Part shown: one piece after another, positions 1 through 6,611 of the stretch | How positions within the stretch are numbered: position 1 is the first letter of the stretch | Layout of the letters: every line of letters begins with the position of its first letter | NCBI GenBank assembly: GCA_031276435.1 | Contig: JAISNB010000151.1 | Coordinates: forward strand, 1-12,476 | Length of the DNA stretch: 12,476 nucleotides | Source: Burkholderiaceae bacterium | Lineage (GTDB): Bacteria; Pseudomonadota; Gammaproteobacteria; Burkholderiales; Burkholderiaceae_C | Direction of reading: 5' to 3' | Program-made: the position numbers and the translations under genes | Notes under the pieces: generated by a model | Databases searched by the model: none | Seen by the model: only the letters and a program-made list of their open reading frames with translations | What the model was told of the DNA's origin: nothing

Positions 1-37
1 CCGGGCCGATGGTTGGCGCGGAGCGTTTTGTTTTGTC

Positions 38-112
38 TGGTGGGTGATACATGGATCGAACATGTGACCCCTGCCGTGTGAAGGCAGTGCTCTACCGCTG
101 AGCTAATCACCC
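38..112 (-). tRNA. tRNA-Val (anticodon CAC)
   Basis: Read on the minus strand, this folds as a complete tRNA cloverleaf. The acceptor stem pairs GGGTGAT with ATCACCC. The D arm pairs GCTC with GAGC. The anticodon stem pairs CTGCC with GGCAG around the loop TTCACAC. The T arm has the loop TTCGATC closed by ACATG and CATGT. The anticodon is CAC, which reads the valine codon GUG, common in high-GC genomes. The discriminator base is A, and the 3' CCA is encoded at 38-40. The gene starts 30 bases after the dnaQ stop on the same strand, so it may be processed from a dnaQ transcript; I see no clear tRNA promoter in that short gap. Confidence 0.95.
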
Positions 113-142
113 GCTTGCGCTGCTGGCTGGCAAGGCTGCGGA

Positions 143-895
143 TTATGCCACAGGCGGAGCACCGCTGCCGGGGTCGCCGTCGCTCATCCGGGTGCCGCGC
201 CACAGGGTTTTGCCGCCGCTGGCCTGGTCGATTTCGGTCAGCACTTGTTCGTGCGCGGCCAGTTCCAGGGCGGTGGCGGCGATGAGGGGCAGCTCGAATG
301 CGCTCAAATCTGCGCGGGTGGCGCGCTGTTCGGCGGCGGCTGCGGTGTTGACGTCGCCCAGGTCGATCAGCAGCGCCTCCTGGCCGCGGGTGAGGTTGAT
401 GTAGACGTCGGCCAGCAGTTCGGCGTCCAGCAGGGCGCCGTGCAGTGTGCGGCCCGAGTTGTCAACGCCCAGGCGGTCGCACAGCGCGTCCAGGCTGTTG
501 CGTTTGCCGGGGTAAAGCTCTTTGGCCATGGACAGGGTGTCGGTGACCGATGTGACAAAGCTTGTGATGGGCGGTTTGCCGATGCGCTCCAGCTCCTTGT
601 CGAGAAAGCCGATGTCGAAGGCGGCGTTGTGGATGACCAGTTCGGCGCCTTGCAGGTAGTGCAGGATTTCGTCGGCCACTTCGGCGAATTTGGGTTTGTC
701 ACGCAAAAATTCGTTGCTGATGCCGTGGACTTTGAGGGCTTCTTCGTGGCTGTCGCGTTCGGGGTTGAAGTAAAGGTGCAGGTTGTTGCCTGTCAGGCGG
801 CGGCCAAGCAGTTCGACGCAGCCCAGTTCGATGATGCGGTCGCCCGCTTCGGCCGACAGGCCGGTGGTTTCGGTGTCCAGAACGATTTGTCGCAC
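143..895 (-). CDS. dnaQ: DNA polymerase III epsilon subunit (3'-5' proofreading exonuclease)
   Basis: This 250-residue protein is the proofreading exonuclease of the replicative polymerase core; in the family it binds the alpha and theta subunits and the beta clamp. The three DEDDh exonuclease motifs are visible: Exo I DTETTGL with D7 and E9, Exo II HNAAFD with D94, and Exo III HGALLDAELLADVY with H152 and D157. The stretches RRLTGNN and PGKRNSLDALC match E. coli DnaQ closely. Residues 172-177 (QEALLI) sit where E. coli has its clamp-binding motif QTSMAF. The C-terminal tail corresponds to the alpha-binding region. Translation starts at GTG (893-895), supported by an AGGAA Shine-Dalgarno 8 bases upstream. 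The gene lies 176 bases after fdx on the same strand, so it could be read from isc transcripts or from its own weak promoter. Confidence 0.97.
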   Translation of the reverse strand: MRQIVLDTETTGLSAEAGDRIIELGCVELLGRRLTGNNLHLYFNPERDSHEEALKVHGISNEFLRDKPKFAEVADEILHYLQGAELVIHNAAFDIGFLDKELERIGKPPITSFVTSVTDTLSMAKELYPGKRNSLDALCDRLGVDNSGRTLHGALLDAELLADVYINLTRGQEALLIDLGDVNTAAAAEQRATRADLSAFELPLIAATALELAAHEQVLTEIDQASGGKTLWRGTRMSDGDPGSGAPPVA

Positions 896-943
896 GGTTG
901 GGGTTCCTGAAAATGTGTCCGGATTGTGGCTGGAGATGGCGTT

Positions 944-949
944 ACTTTA
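944..949 (-). promoter_or_regulatory. possible -10 element for dnaQ
   Basis: The minus strand reads TAAAGT here, about 48 bases before the dnaQ GTG, within the 176-base gap between fdx and dnaQ. It resembles a sigma-70 -10 box. No good -35 lies 16-18 bases upstream; that space holds a small inverted repeat instead (CGCTGG/CCAGCG, 953-969). The call rests on one hexamer in GC-rich DNA and is weak. Confidence 0.2.
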
Positions 950-982
950 CGCCGCTGGATGCGCCAGCGCGGTTTGCAGCCA

Positions 983-1015
983 GCGGGCGGTGGCGGTGGC
1001 AACGGGGCCGCCCGC
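983..1015. other. GC-rich inverted repeat between fdx and dnaQ
   Basis: GCGGGCGG at 983-990 and CCGCCCGC at 1008-1015 are perfect 8-bp inverted copies around a 17-base loop. In the direction of fdx and dnaQ no T-run follows the stem, so it is not a standard intrinsic terminator for the isc operon. On the plus strand it is followed by the T-rich stretch GTTGTTTTGCGTTTT, but no plus-strand gene ends here. It may pause or partly attenuate transcription from fdx into dnaQ; this is inference. Confidence 0.3.
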
Positions 1016-1071
1016 GTTGTTTTGCGTTTTGTGCTTGTTGCGGGCCGCAAAGCCCCGAAAGGCATGGCGGC

Positions 1072-1410
1072 TCAGGCGTTTTCCCTGGCGTGGTTGATGG
1101 AGTAGCGCGGGATTTCCAGCACGAGGTTTTGCGTGCCGACGATGGCCTGGCACGACAGGCGCGATTGCGCTTGCAGTCCCCAGGCGCGGTCGAGCAGGTC
1201 TTCTTCGGTTTCTTCGGCCTGGTTGAGGGAGTCGAAGCCTTCGCGCACGATGACGTGGCAGGTGGTGCAGGCGCAGCTCATTTCGCAGGCGTGTTCGATG
1301 GCGATGCCGTGTTCAAGCAGGGCTTCGCAGATCGAGTCGCCGACGTTGGCTTGCACTTGCGCGCCTTGCGGGCAGTATTGCGGATGCGGCAGGATGCGGA
1401 TGGTGGGCAT
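1072..1410 (-). CDS. fdx: [2Fe-2S] ferredoxin of the ISC system
   Basis: This is a 112-residue adrenodoxin-type ferredoxin that supplies electrons for cluster assembly on IscU. The four expected cluster ligands are present at the same numbers as in E. coli Fdx: C42, C48 and C51 in the segment ACEMSCACTTC, and C87 in SRLSC. The extra conserved cysteine C46 is also there. The start MPTIRILPH and the end EIPRYSINHARE match the family, and the length is normal. It is the last isc gene on this strand, 42 bases after hscA; no strong Shine-Dalgarno is visible before the ATG. E. coli has iscX after fdx, but no iscX-like frame follows here, and dnaQ is next. Confidence 0.97.
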   Translation of the reverse strand: MPTIRILPHPQYCPQGAQVQANVGDSICEALLEHGIAIEHACEMSCACTTCHVIVREGFDSLNQAEETEEDLLDRAWGLQAQSRLSCQAIVGTQNLVLEIPRYSINHARENA

Positions 1411-1452
1411 GGGCAGGGTGCGGTTTTGCGGGTGGCGCGGTTTGCGGCAAGG

Positions 1453-3330
1453 TCAGAGCGCGGAGATGTTTTTGCCGGTCAGGGCTTTGTGGATGCTGGC
1501 GTTCATGCGCGTGGCGGCAAAGGCTTCGGTGCCAGCCGCCAGCGCGGCGGCGGCTTGTTCCAGGGCTTGCGCGCTGGCACTTGCGGCGGCCAGCAGTTCT
1601 TGCAGGGCTTGCGCCAGGGTATCGATGCGCTCGCGCTCGGCGGGCGCGAGCAAGGCGCCATCGGCATCGAGTGCGCTTTGCGTGGCCAGCAGGATGCGCT
1701 GGGCCTGCACGCGCGCTTCGGCCAGGGCGCGCGATTGCATGTCGGCAGCGGCGCTGGAAAAGCTTTCTCGCAGCATGCGCGCGATGTCCTGGTCGCTCAG
1801 GCCGCAGGATGGCCGGACTTCGATTTGCGCCTGCGCGCCGCTGGTTTGTTCGCGCGCGCTGACGTGCAGCAGCCCGTCGGCATCGACTGTGAAGGTGACG
1901 CGGATGCGCGCCGCGCCAGCGGCCATGGGCGGGATGCCGCGCAGTTCAAAACGGGCCAGGCTGCGGCAGTCGCGCGCCAGGTCGCGTTCGCCTTGTACCA
2001 CGTGCAGGGCCAGGGCGGTCTGGCCGTCTTTGCAGGTGGTGAAGTCTTGCGCCATGGCCGCGGGGATGGTCTGGTTGCGCGGCACGATGCGCTCGACCAG
2101 TCCGCCCATGGTTTCGATGCCGAGCGAGAGCGGGATGACATCAAGCAGCAGCAGGTTGCTGTCGGGGTCGTTGCCGACCAGTTGGTTGGCCTGGATGGCG
2201 GCGCCCAGGGCCACGACTTCGTCGGGGTTGAGGTTGACAAGCGGCGCGCGGGCGAACCAGTCGGCCACGGCGCGCCGGATTTGCGGCATGCGCGTGGCGC
2301 CGCCGCCCATGACCACGCCGTGGATGTGCTGCGGTTGCAGTTGCGCGTCGCGCAGTACCTGGCCAGTGGTGTCCAGGCAGCGCGCGGTCAGGTGGCGCGT
2401 GAGTTGCTCGAAGTCGCCGCGGCGGATTTCAAAATCAGCGCCTTCTGCGTGCCAGAAAGCGCTGGCGGCAACGGATTCGGCGCTGGTGAGCGCCTCTTTG
2501 GCGGCACGCGCTGCGCGTTTGACGGTGGTCAGTGCGGCGGCGGCCGCTGGCGTCTGGGACAACGACGGCACGCGCCGCTGCGCGAGCATCCAGTCGGCCA
2601 GCGCCTGGTCGTAATCGTCGCCGCCCAGGGCCGAGTCGCCGCCCGTGGCGATGACCTCGAACACGCCCTGGGCGAGGCGCAGGATGGAGACATCGAAGGT
2701 GCCGCCGCCCAGGTCGAATACGGCGTAAATGCCTTCGCTGGCGTTGTCCAGGCCGTAGGCGATGGCTGCGGCCGTGGGTTCGTTGATGAGCCGCAGCACG
2801 TTCAGCCCGGCCCATTGCGCGGCGTCCTTGGTGGCTTGGCGCTGCGCGTCGTCAAAGTAAGCGGGCACAGTGATGACCGCACCATGCAGCGCGCCGCCCA
2901 GTGTGTCCTCGGCGCGCTGGCGCAGCAGGGCCAGGATTTCGGCGCTGATTTCGACGGGCGATTTTTCGCCCTGTACGGTCTGGATGGCGACCATGCCCGG
3001 TTTGTCCAGCAGGCGCAGCGCCAGTTTGTCGGCGTGGACGACATCGCGCAGGCGTCGGCCCATCAGGCGCTTGACCGAGGAGACGGTGTTGTGCGCGTCG
3101 GCGGCGGGGGCGTTTGCCGCTTCCCATCCGATGCGGCGGCCACCGCCAGCCAGGTAGTGCACCACCGAGGGCAGCAGCACGCGGCCTTGCGCGTCGGGCA
3201 GGCATTCGGGCACGCCATGGCGCACGGCGGCCACCAGCGAATGCGTGGTGCCCAGGTCAATGCCCACGGCCAGTTTGCGCCGGTGCGGCTCTGGCGTTTG
3301 CCCCGGTTCGGAGATTTGCAGCAGTGCCAT
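1453..3330 (-). CDS. hscA: Hsp70-type chaperone HscA for Fe-S cluster transfer
   Basis: This 625-residue Hsp70 paralog is dedicated to iron-sulfur biogenesis. It binds the LPPVK motif of IscU and, with HscB, uses ATP to promote cluster release. The nucleotide-binding domain spans about residues 19-385: phosphate loop 1 GIDLGTTHS (23-31), the NEPTAAAIAYG segment (183-193), phosphate loop 2 VFDLGGGTFDVS (204-215) and the adenosine motif VMGGGATRMPQIR (340-352). The linker with LLLLDVIPLSLGIET (393-407) leads into the substrate-binding domain, and an alanine-rich helical lid follows. The end is NISAL, not the EEVD tail of cytosolic eukaryotic Hsp70s. The position between hscB (20 bases upstream) and fdx separates it from dnaK. 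No strong Shine-Dalgarno precedes the ATG, so translation may be coupled to hscB. Confidence 0.97.
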   Translation of the reverse strand: MALLQISEPGQTPEPHRRKLAVGIDLGTTHSLVAAVRHGVPECLPDAQGRVLLPSVVHYLAGGGRRIGWEAANAPAADAHNTVSSVKRLMGRRLRDVVHADKLALRLLDKPGMVAIQTVQGEKSPVEISAEILALLRQRAEDTLGGALHGAVITVPAYFDDAQRQATKDAAQWAGLNVLRLINEPTAAAIAYGLDNASEGIYAVFDLGGGTFDVSILRLAQGVFEVIATGGDSALGGDDYDQALADWMLAQRRVPSLSQTPAAAAALTTVKRAARAAKEALTSAESVAASAFWHAEGADFEIRRGDFEQLTRHLTARCLDTTGQVLRDAQLQPQHIHGVVMGGGATRMPQIRRAVADWFARAPLVNLNPDEVVALGAAIQANQLVGNDPDSNLLLLDVIPLSLGIETMGGLVERIVPRNQTIPAAMAQDFTTCKDGQTALALHVVQGERDLARDCRSLARFELRGIPPMAAGAARIRVTFTVDADGLLHVSAREQTSGAQAQIEVRPSCGLSDQDIARMLRESFSSAAADMQSRALAEARVQAQRILLATQSALDADGALLAPAERERIDTLAQALQELLAAASASAQALEQAAAALAAGTEAFAATRMNASIHKALTGKNISAL

Positions 3331-3343
3331 CGCGGGTGAAGTT

Positions 3344-3374
3344 GCGCGCGTCAGTGGCGCGCGTCAGTGGCGCG
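3344..3374. repeat. 13-bp perfect tandem repeat at the hscB stop
   Basis: The plus strand repeats with a period of exactly 13 bases across this interval (2.4 copies; unit GCGCGCGTCAGTG). It spans the last codons of hscB, its stop codon (3351-3353) and part of the hscB-hscA gap. Because 13 is not a multiple of three, gaining or losing a unit changes the frame of the hscB C terminus. Confidence 0.85.
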
Positions 3375-3878
3375 GCGCCGGGCCAGTTCGGTGCCGAATT
3401 TGTCCAGGAACATGAGCGCGCGCACGGTTTGCGCGGCGGCCAGCCAGTCTTGCTGTTCGTCGATTTGCCGCGCCAGACTGGAAAACGCTTGCTGCGACAT
3501 GGATGTGAATTCGGTTTCGATAGCCTGGAGCGCGTCGGGGTGTTCGGCGTTTTCCAGTGCTTCGCGCAGTTGCATTTGCCGCTCCAGGAACGCGGCGGGC
3601 ATGGCGGTGTTGCGTTCGGCGTCGATGCCCTGGCCGTTGATTTCGCACAGGTAGGCGGCGCGCTGCAACGGGTTTTTGAGGCGGCGGTAGGCCTCGTTGA
3701 CGCGGGCGGACCATTGCGCGGCCATGCGTTGCGCGGCGGCACCCTGCGCGGCAAAGCGGTCGGGATGCACCTGGCGTTGCAGGGCTTTCCAGCGCGCTTG
3801 GAGCGCGTCGGCGTCCTGGGCAAAGCGCTCGGGCACGTCGAACAGTTCAAAGTCGGTGGATTGCAGATTCAGGCTCAT
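3351..3878 (-). CDS. hscB: J-domain co-chaperone HscB
   Basis: This 175-residue protein delivers IscU to HscA and stimulates HscA ATPase. The N-terminal J domain holds the essential HPD at residues 38-40 (QRQVHPDRF), followed by the helix III segment around VNEAYRRLKNPLQRAAYL. The C-terminal part (about 90-165) is the helical IscU-binding domain, with LERQMQLREAL and VRALMFLDK resembling E. coli HscB. E. coli HscB has 171 residues, so the length is normal. The ATG at 3876-3878 gives the family N terminus, although no clear Shine-Dalgarno precedes it. The final residues ATDARH and the stop lie inside a 13-bp tandem duplication, so the natural C terminus may have been altered recently. Confidence 0.96.
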   Translation of the reverse strand: MSLNLQSTDFELFDVPERFAQDADALQARWKALQRQVHPDRFAAQGAAAQRMAAQWSARVNEAYRRLKNPLQRAAYLCEINGQGIDAERNTAMPAAFLERQMQLREALENAEHPDALQAIETEFTSMSQQAFSSLARQIDEQQDWLAAAQTVRALMFLDKFGTELARRRATDARH

Positions 3879-3918
3879 GGGTGGGGGATTGCATCTGCCG
3901 TGGCGCGGCAGCCGCGCA

Positions 3919-3946
3919 CGCGCGCCGCGCGCCGCGCGCCGCGCGC
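3919..3946. repeat. 7-bp tandem repeat, four copies, in the iscA-hscB gap
   Basis: The unit CGCGCCG (in one phase) repeats perfectly with period 7 for 28 bases. It sits in the 95-base gap between the iscA stop and the hscB ATG, 41 bases upstream of that ATG. The surrounding sequence is also rich in GCGC. No gene is encoded here. It would be transcribed within the isc mRNA. Confidence 0.85.
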
Positions 3947-3973
3947 ATCATGCCATGGACACGGCGGCGACGG

Positions 3974-4297
3974 TCAAACGCGGAAGCTTTCGCCGCAACC
4001 GCAGCGACCGCGTTCGTTGGGGTTGTTGAAGCGAAAGCCTTCTTGCAGGCCCTCGCGCACGTAGTCAAGCTCGGTGCCGTCCACATAGGGCAGGCTTTTG
4101 GGATCGACCAGTACTTTCACGCCGTGGCCTTCAAACACCAGGTCTTCAGGGGCGATTTCATCCACGTATTCCAGTTTGTAGGCCAGGCCCGAGCAGCCTG
4201 TGGTCTTGACGCCCAGGCGCACGCCCACGCCCCTGCCCCGTTTGTCGAGGTATTTGCTGACGTGGCGGGCGGCGGATTGTGAAAGGGTAACGGCCAT
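3974..4297 (-). CDS. iscA: A-type Fe-S carrier IscA
   Basis: This 107-residue HesB/IscA-family protein is an A-type carrier that moves or assembles iron-sulfur clusters for apoprotein targets. The three invariant cysteines are C35 (TTGCSG), C99 and C101 (GRCGCGESF near the C terminus). The segment NNPNERGRCGCGESF and the length match E. coli IscA. It lies 49 bases after iscU and 95 bases before hscB on the same strand, the canonical isc position, which favours IscA over the paralogs ErpA and SufA. The MAVTLSQSAARHV start fits the family; the Shine-Dalgarno is weak. Confidence 0.97.
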   Translation of the reverse strand: MAVTLSQSAARHVSKYLDKRGRGVGVRLGVKTTGCSGLAYKLEYVDEIAPEDLVFEGHGVKVLVDPKSLPYVDGTELDYVREGLQEGFRFNNPNERGRCGCGESFRV

Positions 4298-4346
4298 GGC
4301 GGGTTTGGAAAAATACGGGCGAATGCAGGGGGAGGCGCTTTCTCAG

Positions 4347-4733
4347 TCAGGCGTCGTGCTTTTTGCGGTAGTCGTCCACGGCGGCCTTGATGGCGTCTTC
4401 GGCCAGGATGGAGCAATGGATCTTGACGGGCGGCAGGGCCAGTTCTTCGGCAATCTGGCTGTTTTTGAGTTGCGCGGCTTCGTCCAGCGTTTTGCCCTTG
4501 ACCCATTCGGTGACCAGCGAGGACGACGCAATGGCCGAGCCGCAGCCGTAGGTTTTGAAGCGCGCGTCCTCGATCACGCCGGTTTGCGGGTTGACCTTGA
4601 TTTGCAGTTTCATCACGTCGCCGCAGGCGGGCGCGCCGACCATGCCGGTGCCAACCGTGTCGTCACTTTTTTCAAAGCTGCCAACGTTGCGCGGGTTTTC
4701 GTAGTGGTCAATGACTTTTTCAGAGTAGGCCAT
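4347..4733 (-). CDS. iscU: Fe-S cluster assembly scaffold IscU
   Basis: This 128-residue protein is the scaffold on which IscS sulfur and iron form a cluster. Ligand positions C37 and D39 (APACGD), C64 (YGCGSA), H106 and C107 (KIHCS) are present. The HscA recognition motif LPPVK is at 100-104. Sequence from MAYSEKVIDHYENPRN onwards is nearly that of E. coli IscU, with one extra residue near position 50. The frame is open for 17 more codons upstream to a TTG, but the ATG at 4731-4733 is preferred because it gives the family N terminus and has AGGAA 8 bases before it. That Shine-Dalgarno lies inside a three-copy imperfect 6-bp repeat (4739-4756). The gene follows iscS after 96 bases. Confidence 0.98.
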   Translation of the reverse strand: MAYSEKVIDHYENPRNVGSFEKSDDTVGTGMVGAPACGDVMKLQIKVNPQTGVIEDARFKTYGCGSAIASSSLVTEWVKGKTLDEAAQLKNSQIAEELALPPVKIHCSILAEDAIKAAVDDYRKKHDA

Positions 4734-4829
4734 GGAGCGTGTTCCTGTTCGTGTTCGGGTCTGGGGCCATCGGGCATCTGGCAAATGGGGCGGTTGGTTG
4801 CGGGCAAGGCCGGTGTGGCTGCGCGCGTG

Positions 4830-6056
4830 TCAGTGCGCGGCCCACTGGATGGTGGACAGATCGATGCCTTCCTGGTGCATTTCCCACAGCGGCGAGAGCG
4901 CGCGCAGTTTGACCACGTTTTCGCGGATGGCGCCGATGGCGTAGTCTATGTCGGCCTCGGTGGTGAAGCGCCCGATGGTGATGCGCAGGCTGCTGTGCGC
5001 CAGCTCGTCGCTGCGGCCCAGCGCGCGCAGCACATAACTTGGCTCCAGGCTGGCCGATGTACAAGCCGATCCGCTGGAGACGGCCAGGCCCTTGATGCCC
5101 ATGATGAGCGATTCGCCTTCCACGAAGTTGAAGCTCATGTTCACGTTTTGCGGCACGCGCCGCGTGGGATGGCCGTTGAGGAATACCTGTTCCATTTGCG
5201 TGAGTCCCTGGACGAGCCGCGCGTGCAGCGCCCAGGCCTTTTCGTTGTCTTGCGCCATTTCCTGGCGCGCGATGCGGTAGGCCAGGCCCATGCCGACGAT
5301 CTGGTGCGTGGGCAGGGTGCCCGAGCGCATGCCGCGCTCGTGCCCGCCGCCGTGCATTTGCGCCTCAATGCGCACGCGCGGCTTGCGCCGCACGTACAGC
5401 GCGCCAATGCCTTTGGGGCCGTAGATTTTGTGGCTGGCCAAGCTCATCAGGTCGACGGGCAGCGTTTTCAGGTCGATGGCCACCTTGCCCGTGGACTGCG
5501 CCGCGTCCACATGGAAGATGACGCCTTTTTCGCGGCAGATGGTCCCGAGCGCGGCAATGTCCTGGATCACGCCGATCTCGTTGTTGACGTGCATCACGCT
5601 GGCCAGGATGGTGTCGCTGCGGATGGCGGCGCGGAAAGCGTCCAGATCGAGCAGGCCGTCGGCTTGCACATCCAGATAGGTGACCTCGAAGCCCTGGCGC
5701 TCCAGCTCGCGCATGGTGTCGAGCACGGCCTTGTGCTCGGTCTTGACGGTGATGAGGTGGCGGCCCCTGGCCTGGTAAAAGTGCGCCGCGCCCTTGAGGG
5801 CGAGGTTGTCGGACTCGGTCGCGCCCGAAGTCCAGATGATTTCGCGCGGGTCGGCACCAATGAGTTCGGCCACTTGCTGGCGCGCCAGTTCGACGGCGGC
5901 CTCGGCCTGCCAACCCCAGGCGTGGCTGCGGCTGGCGGCGTTGCCAAAATGCGCGCGCAGCCAGGGCACCATGGCGTCGGCCACGCGCGCATCAATCGGC
6001 GTGGTGGCTGCGTAGTCCATGTAAATCGGCAAATGCGGGGTGCTGCTGCTGTTCAT
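4830..6056 (-). CDS. iscS: Cysteine desulfurase IscS
   Basis: This pyridoxal-phosphate enzyme converts cysteine to alanine and passes the sulfur, as a persulfide, to IscU and other acceptors such as tRNA thiolation enzymes. With the chosen start it has 408 residues, against 404 in E. coli. The PLP lysine is K210 in SLASHKIYGPKG. The persulfide cysteine is C332 in the mobile loop SGSACTSASLEPS. H108 in KTEHKAV and the HVDAAQ segment (182-187) are the cofactor-stacking and cofactor-binding regions. I chose the ATG at 6054-6056 because it lies 16 bases after the iscR stop and gives the family start (IYMDYAATTP); the frame continues upstream to 6104 but overlaps the end of iscR. No clear Shine-Dalgarno is seen, so coupling to iscR translation is plausible. 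Confidence 0.97.
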   Translation of the reverse strand: MNSSSTPHLPIYMDYAATTPIDARVADAMVPWLRAHFGNAASRSHAWGWQAEAAVELARQQVAELIGADPREIIWTSGATESDNLALKGAAHFYQARGRHLITVKTEHKAVLDTMRELERQGFEVTYLDVQADGLLDLDAFRAAIRSDTILASVMHVNNEIGVIQDIAALGTICREKGVIFHVDAAQSTGKVAIDLKTLPVDLMSLASHKIYGPKGIGALYVRRKPRVRIEAQMHGGGHERGMRSGTLPTHQIVGMGLAYRIARQEMAQDNEKAWALHARLVQGLTQMEQVFLNGHPTRRVPQNVNMSFNFVEGESLIMGIKGLAVSSGSACTSASLEPSYVLRALGRSDELAHSSLRITIGRFTTEADIDYAIGAIRENVVKLRALSPLWEMHQEGIDLSTIQWAAH

Positions 6057-6072
6057 GATGGTGCGGCTTTTC

Positions 6073-6609
6073 TCAGGCTTTGCGGGCGACGCCGCCGAGC
6101 GCAAACACGGAATTGGGCGCGGTCACGCGCATGGGGCGCACCACGGGTTCGTCAGAGATGGCGCGCCTGATGGCGGGTTTGCCGCTGACATCAACGCCCC
6201 TGGCCCGTTGCTCGTCAACCAGTTTCTGCAAGGTGATGGAGTCCAGGAATTGCACCATGTGCTCGTTGAGCGAGGTCCACAAATCGTGTGTCATGCAGTA
6301 GCCGCTTTCGCCCTGGCAGTTTTGCTGGCCGTTGCAGTGCGTGGCGTCCAAAGGCTCGTCCACCGAGAAAATGATGTCGGCCACCGTGATGTCGGCGGCC
6401 TTGCGGCCCAGCGAGTAACCGCCGCCCGGCCCGCGCGTGGATTCAACCAGATCCTTGCGGCGCAGCTTGCCAAAAAGCTGTTCCAGATACGACAGCGAAA
6501 TATTCTGCCGATGGCTGATGGCAGCCAGTGCCACGGGGCCACTGTCCTGGCGCAACGCCAGATCGATCATGGCGGTAACGGCAAAACGTCCTTTGGTGGT
6601 CAGGCGCAT
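6073..6609 (-). CDS. iscR: Rrf2-family Fe-S-sensing repressor IscR
   Basis: This 178-residue regulator binds a [2Fe-2S] cluster and, in that form, represses the isc operon in known relatives. The N-terminal winged helix-turn-helix begins MRLTTKGRFAVTAMIDLAL, with the wing segment RGPGGGYSLGR (59-69). The cluster ligands are C92, C98 and C105 with H108 nearby (CMTH), one residue longer in spacing than E. coli (C92, C98, C104, H107). The frame is open upstream to 6765, but the ATG at 6607-6609 gives the conserved family start and has AAGGAA six bases before it. It is the first gene of the operon and lies behind an IscR-like operator, as expected for autoregulation. The tail after about residue 140 is variable in the family. 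Confidence 0.97.
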   Translation of the reverse strand: MRLTTKGRFAVTAMIDLALRQDSGPVALAAISHRQNISLSYLEQLFGKLRRKDLVESTRGPGGGYSLGRKAADITVADIIFSVDEPLDATHCNGQQNCQGESGYCMTHDLWTSLNEHMVQFLDSITLQKLVDEQRARGVDVSGKPAIRRAISDEPVVRPMRVTAPNSVFALGGVARKA

Positions 6610-6611
6610 GA

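Noticed and set aside
898..3339. 813-codon open frame on the plus strand
   Set aside because: It lies antisense to fdx and hscA, both of which have full family motifs. The translation is Gly/Ala/Arg/Gln-rich with no recognisable domain, as expected for an antisense frame in GC-rich coding DNA.
4734..4784. 17-codon N-terminal extension of iscU from a TTG
   Set aside because: The downstream ATG has AGGAA at proper spacing and begins the highly conserved MAYSEKVIDHYENPRN.
4200..6170. 656-codon open frame on the plus strand
   Set aside because: It is antisense to iscA, iscU and iscS. All three real genes show their catalytic residues and conserved ends, while this frame shows no domain.
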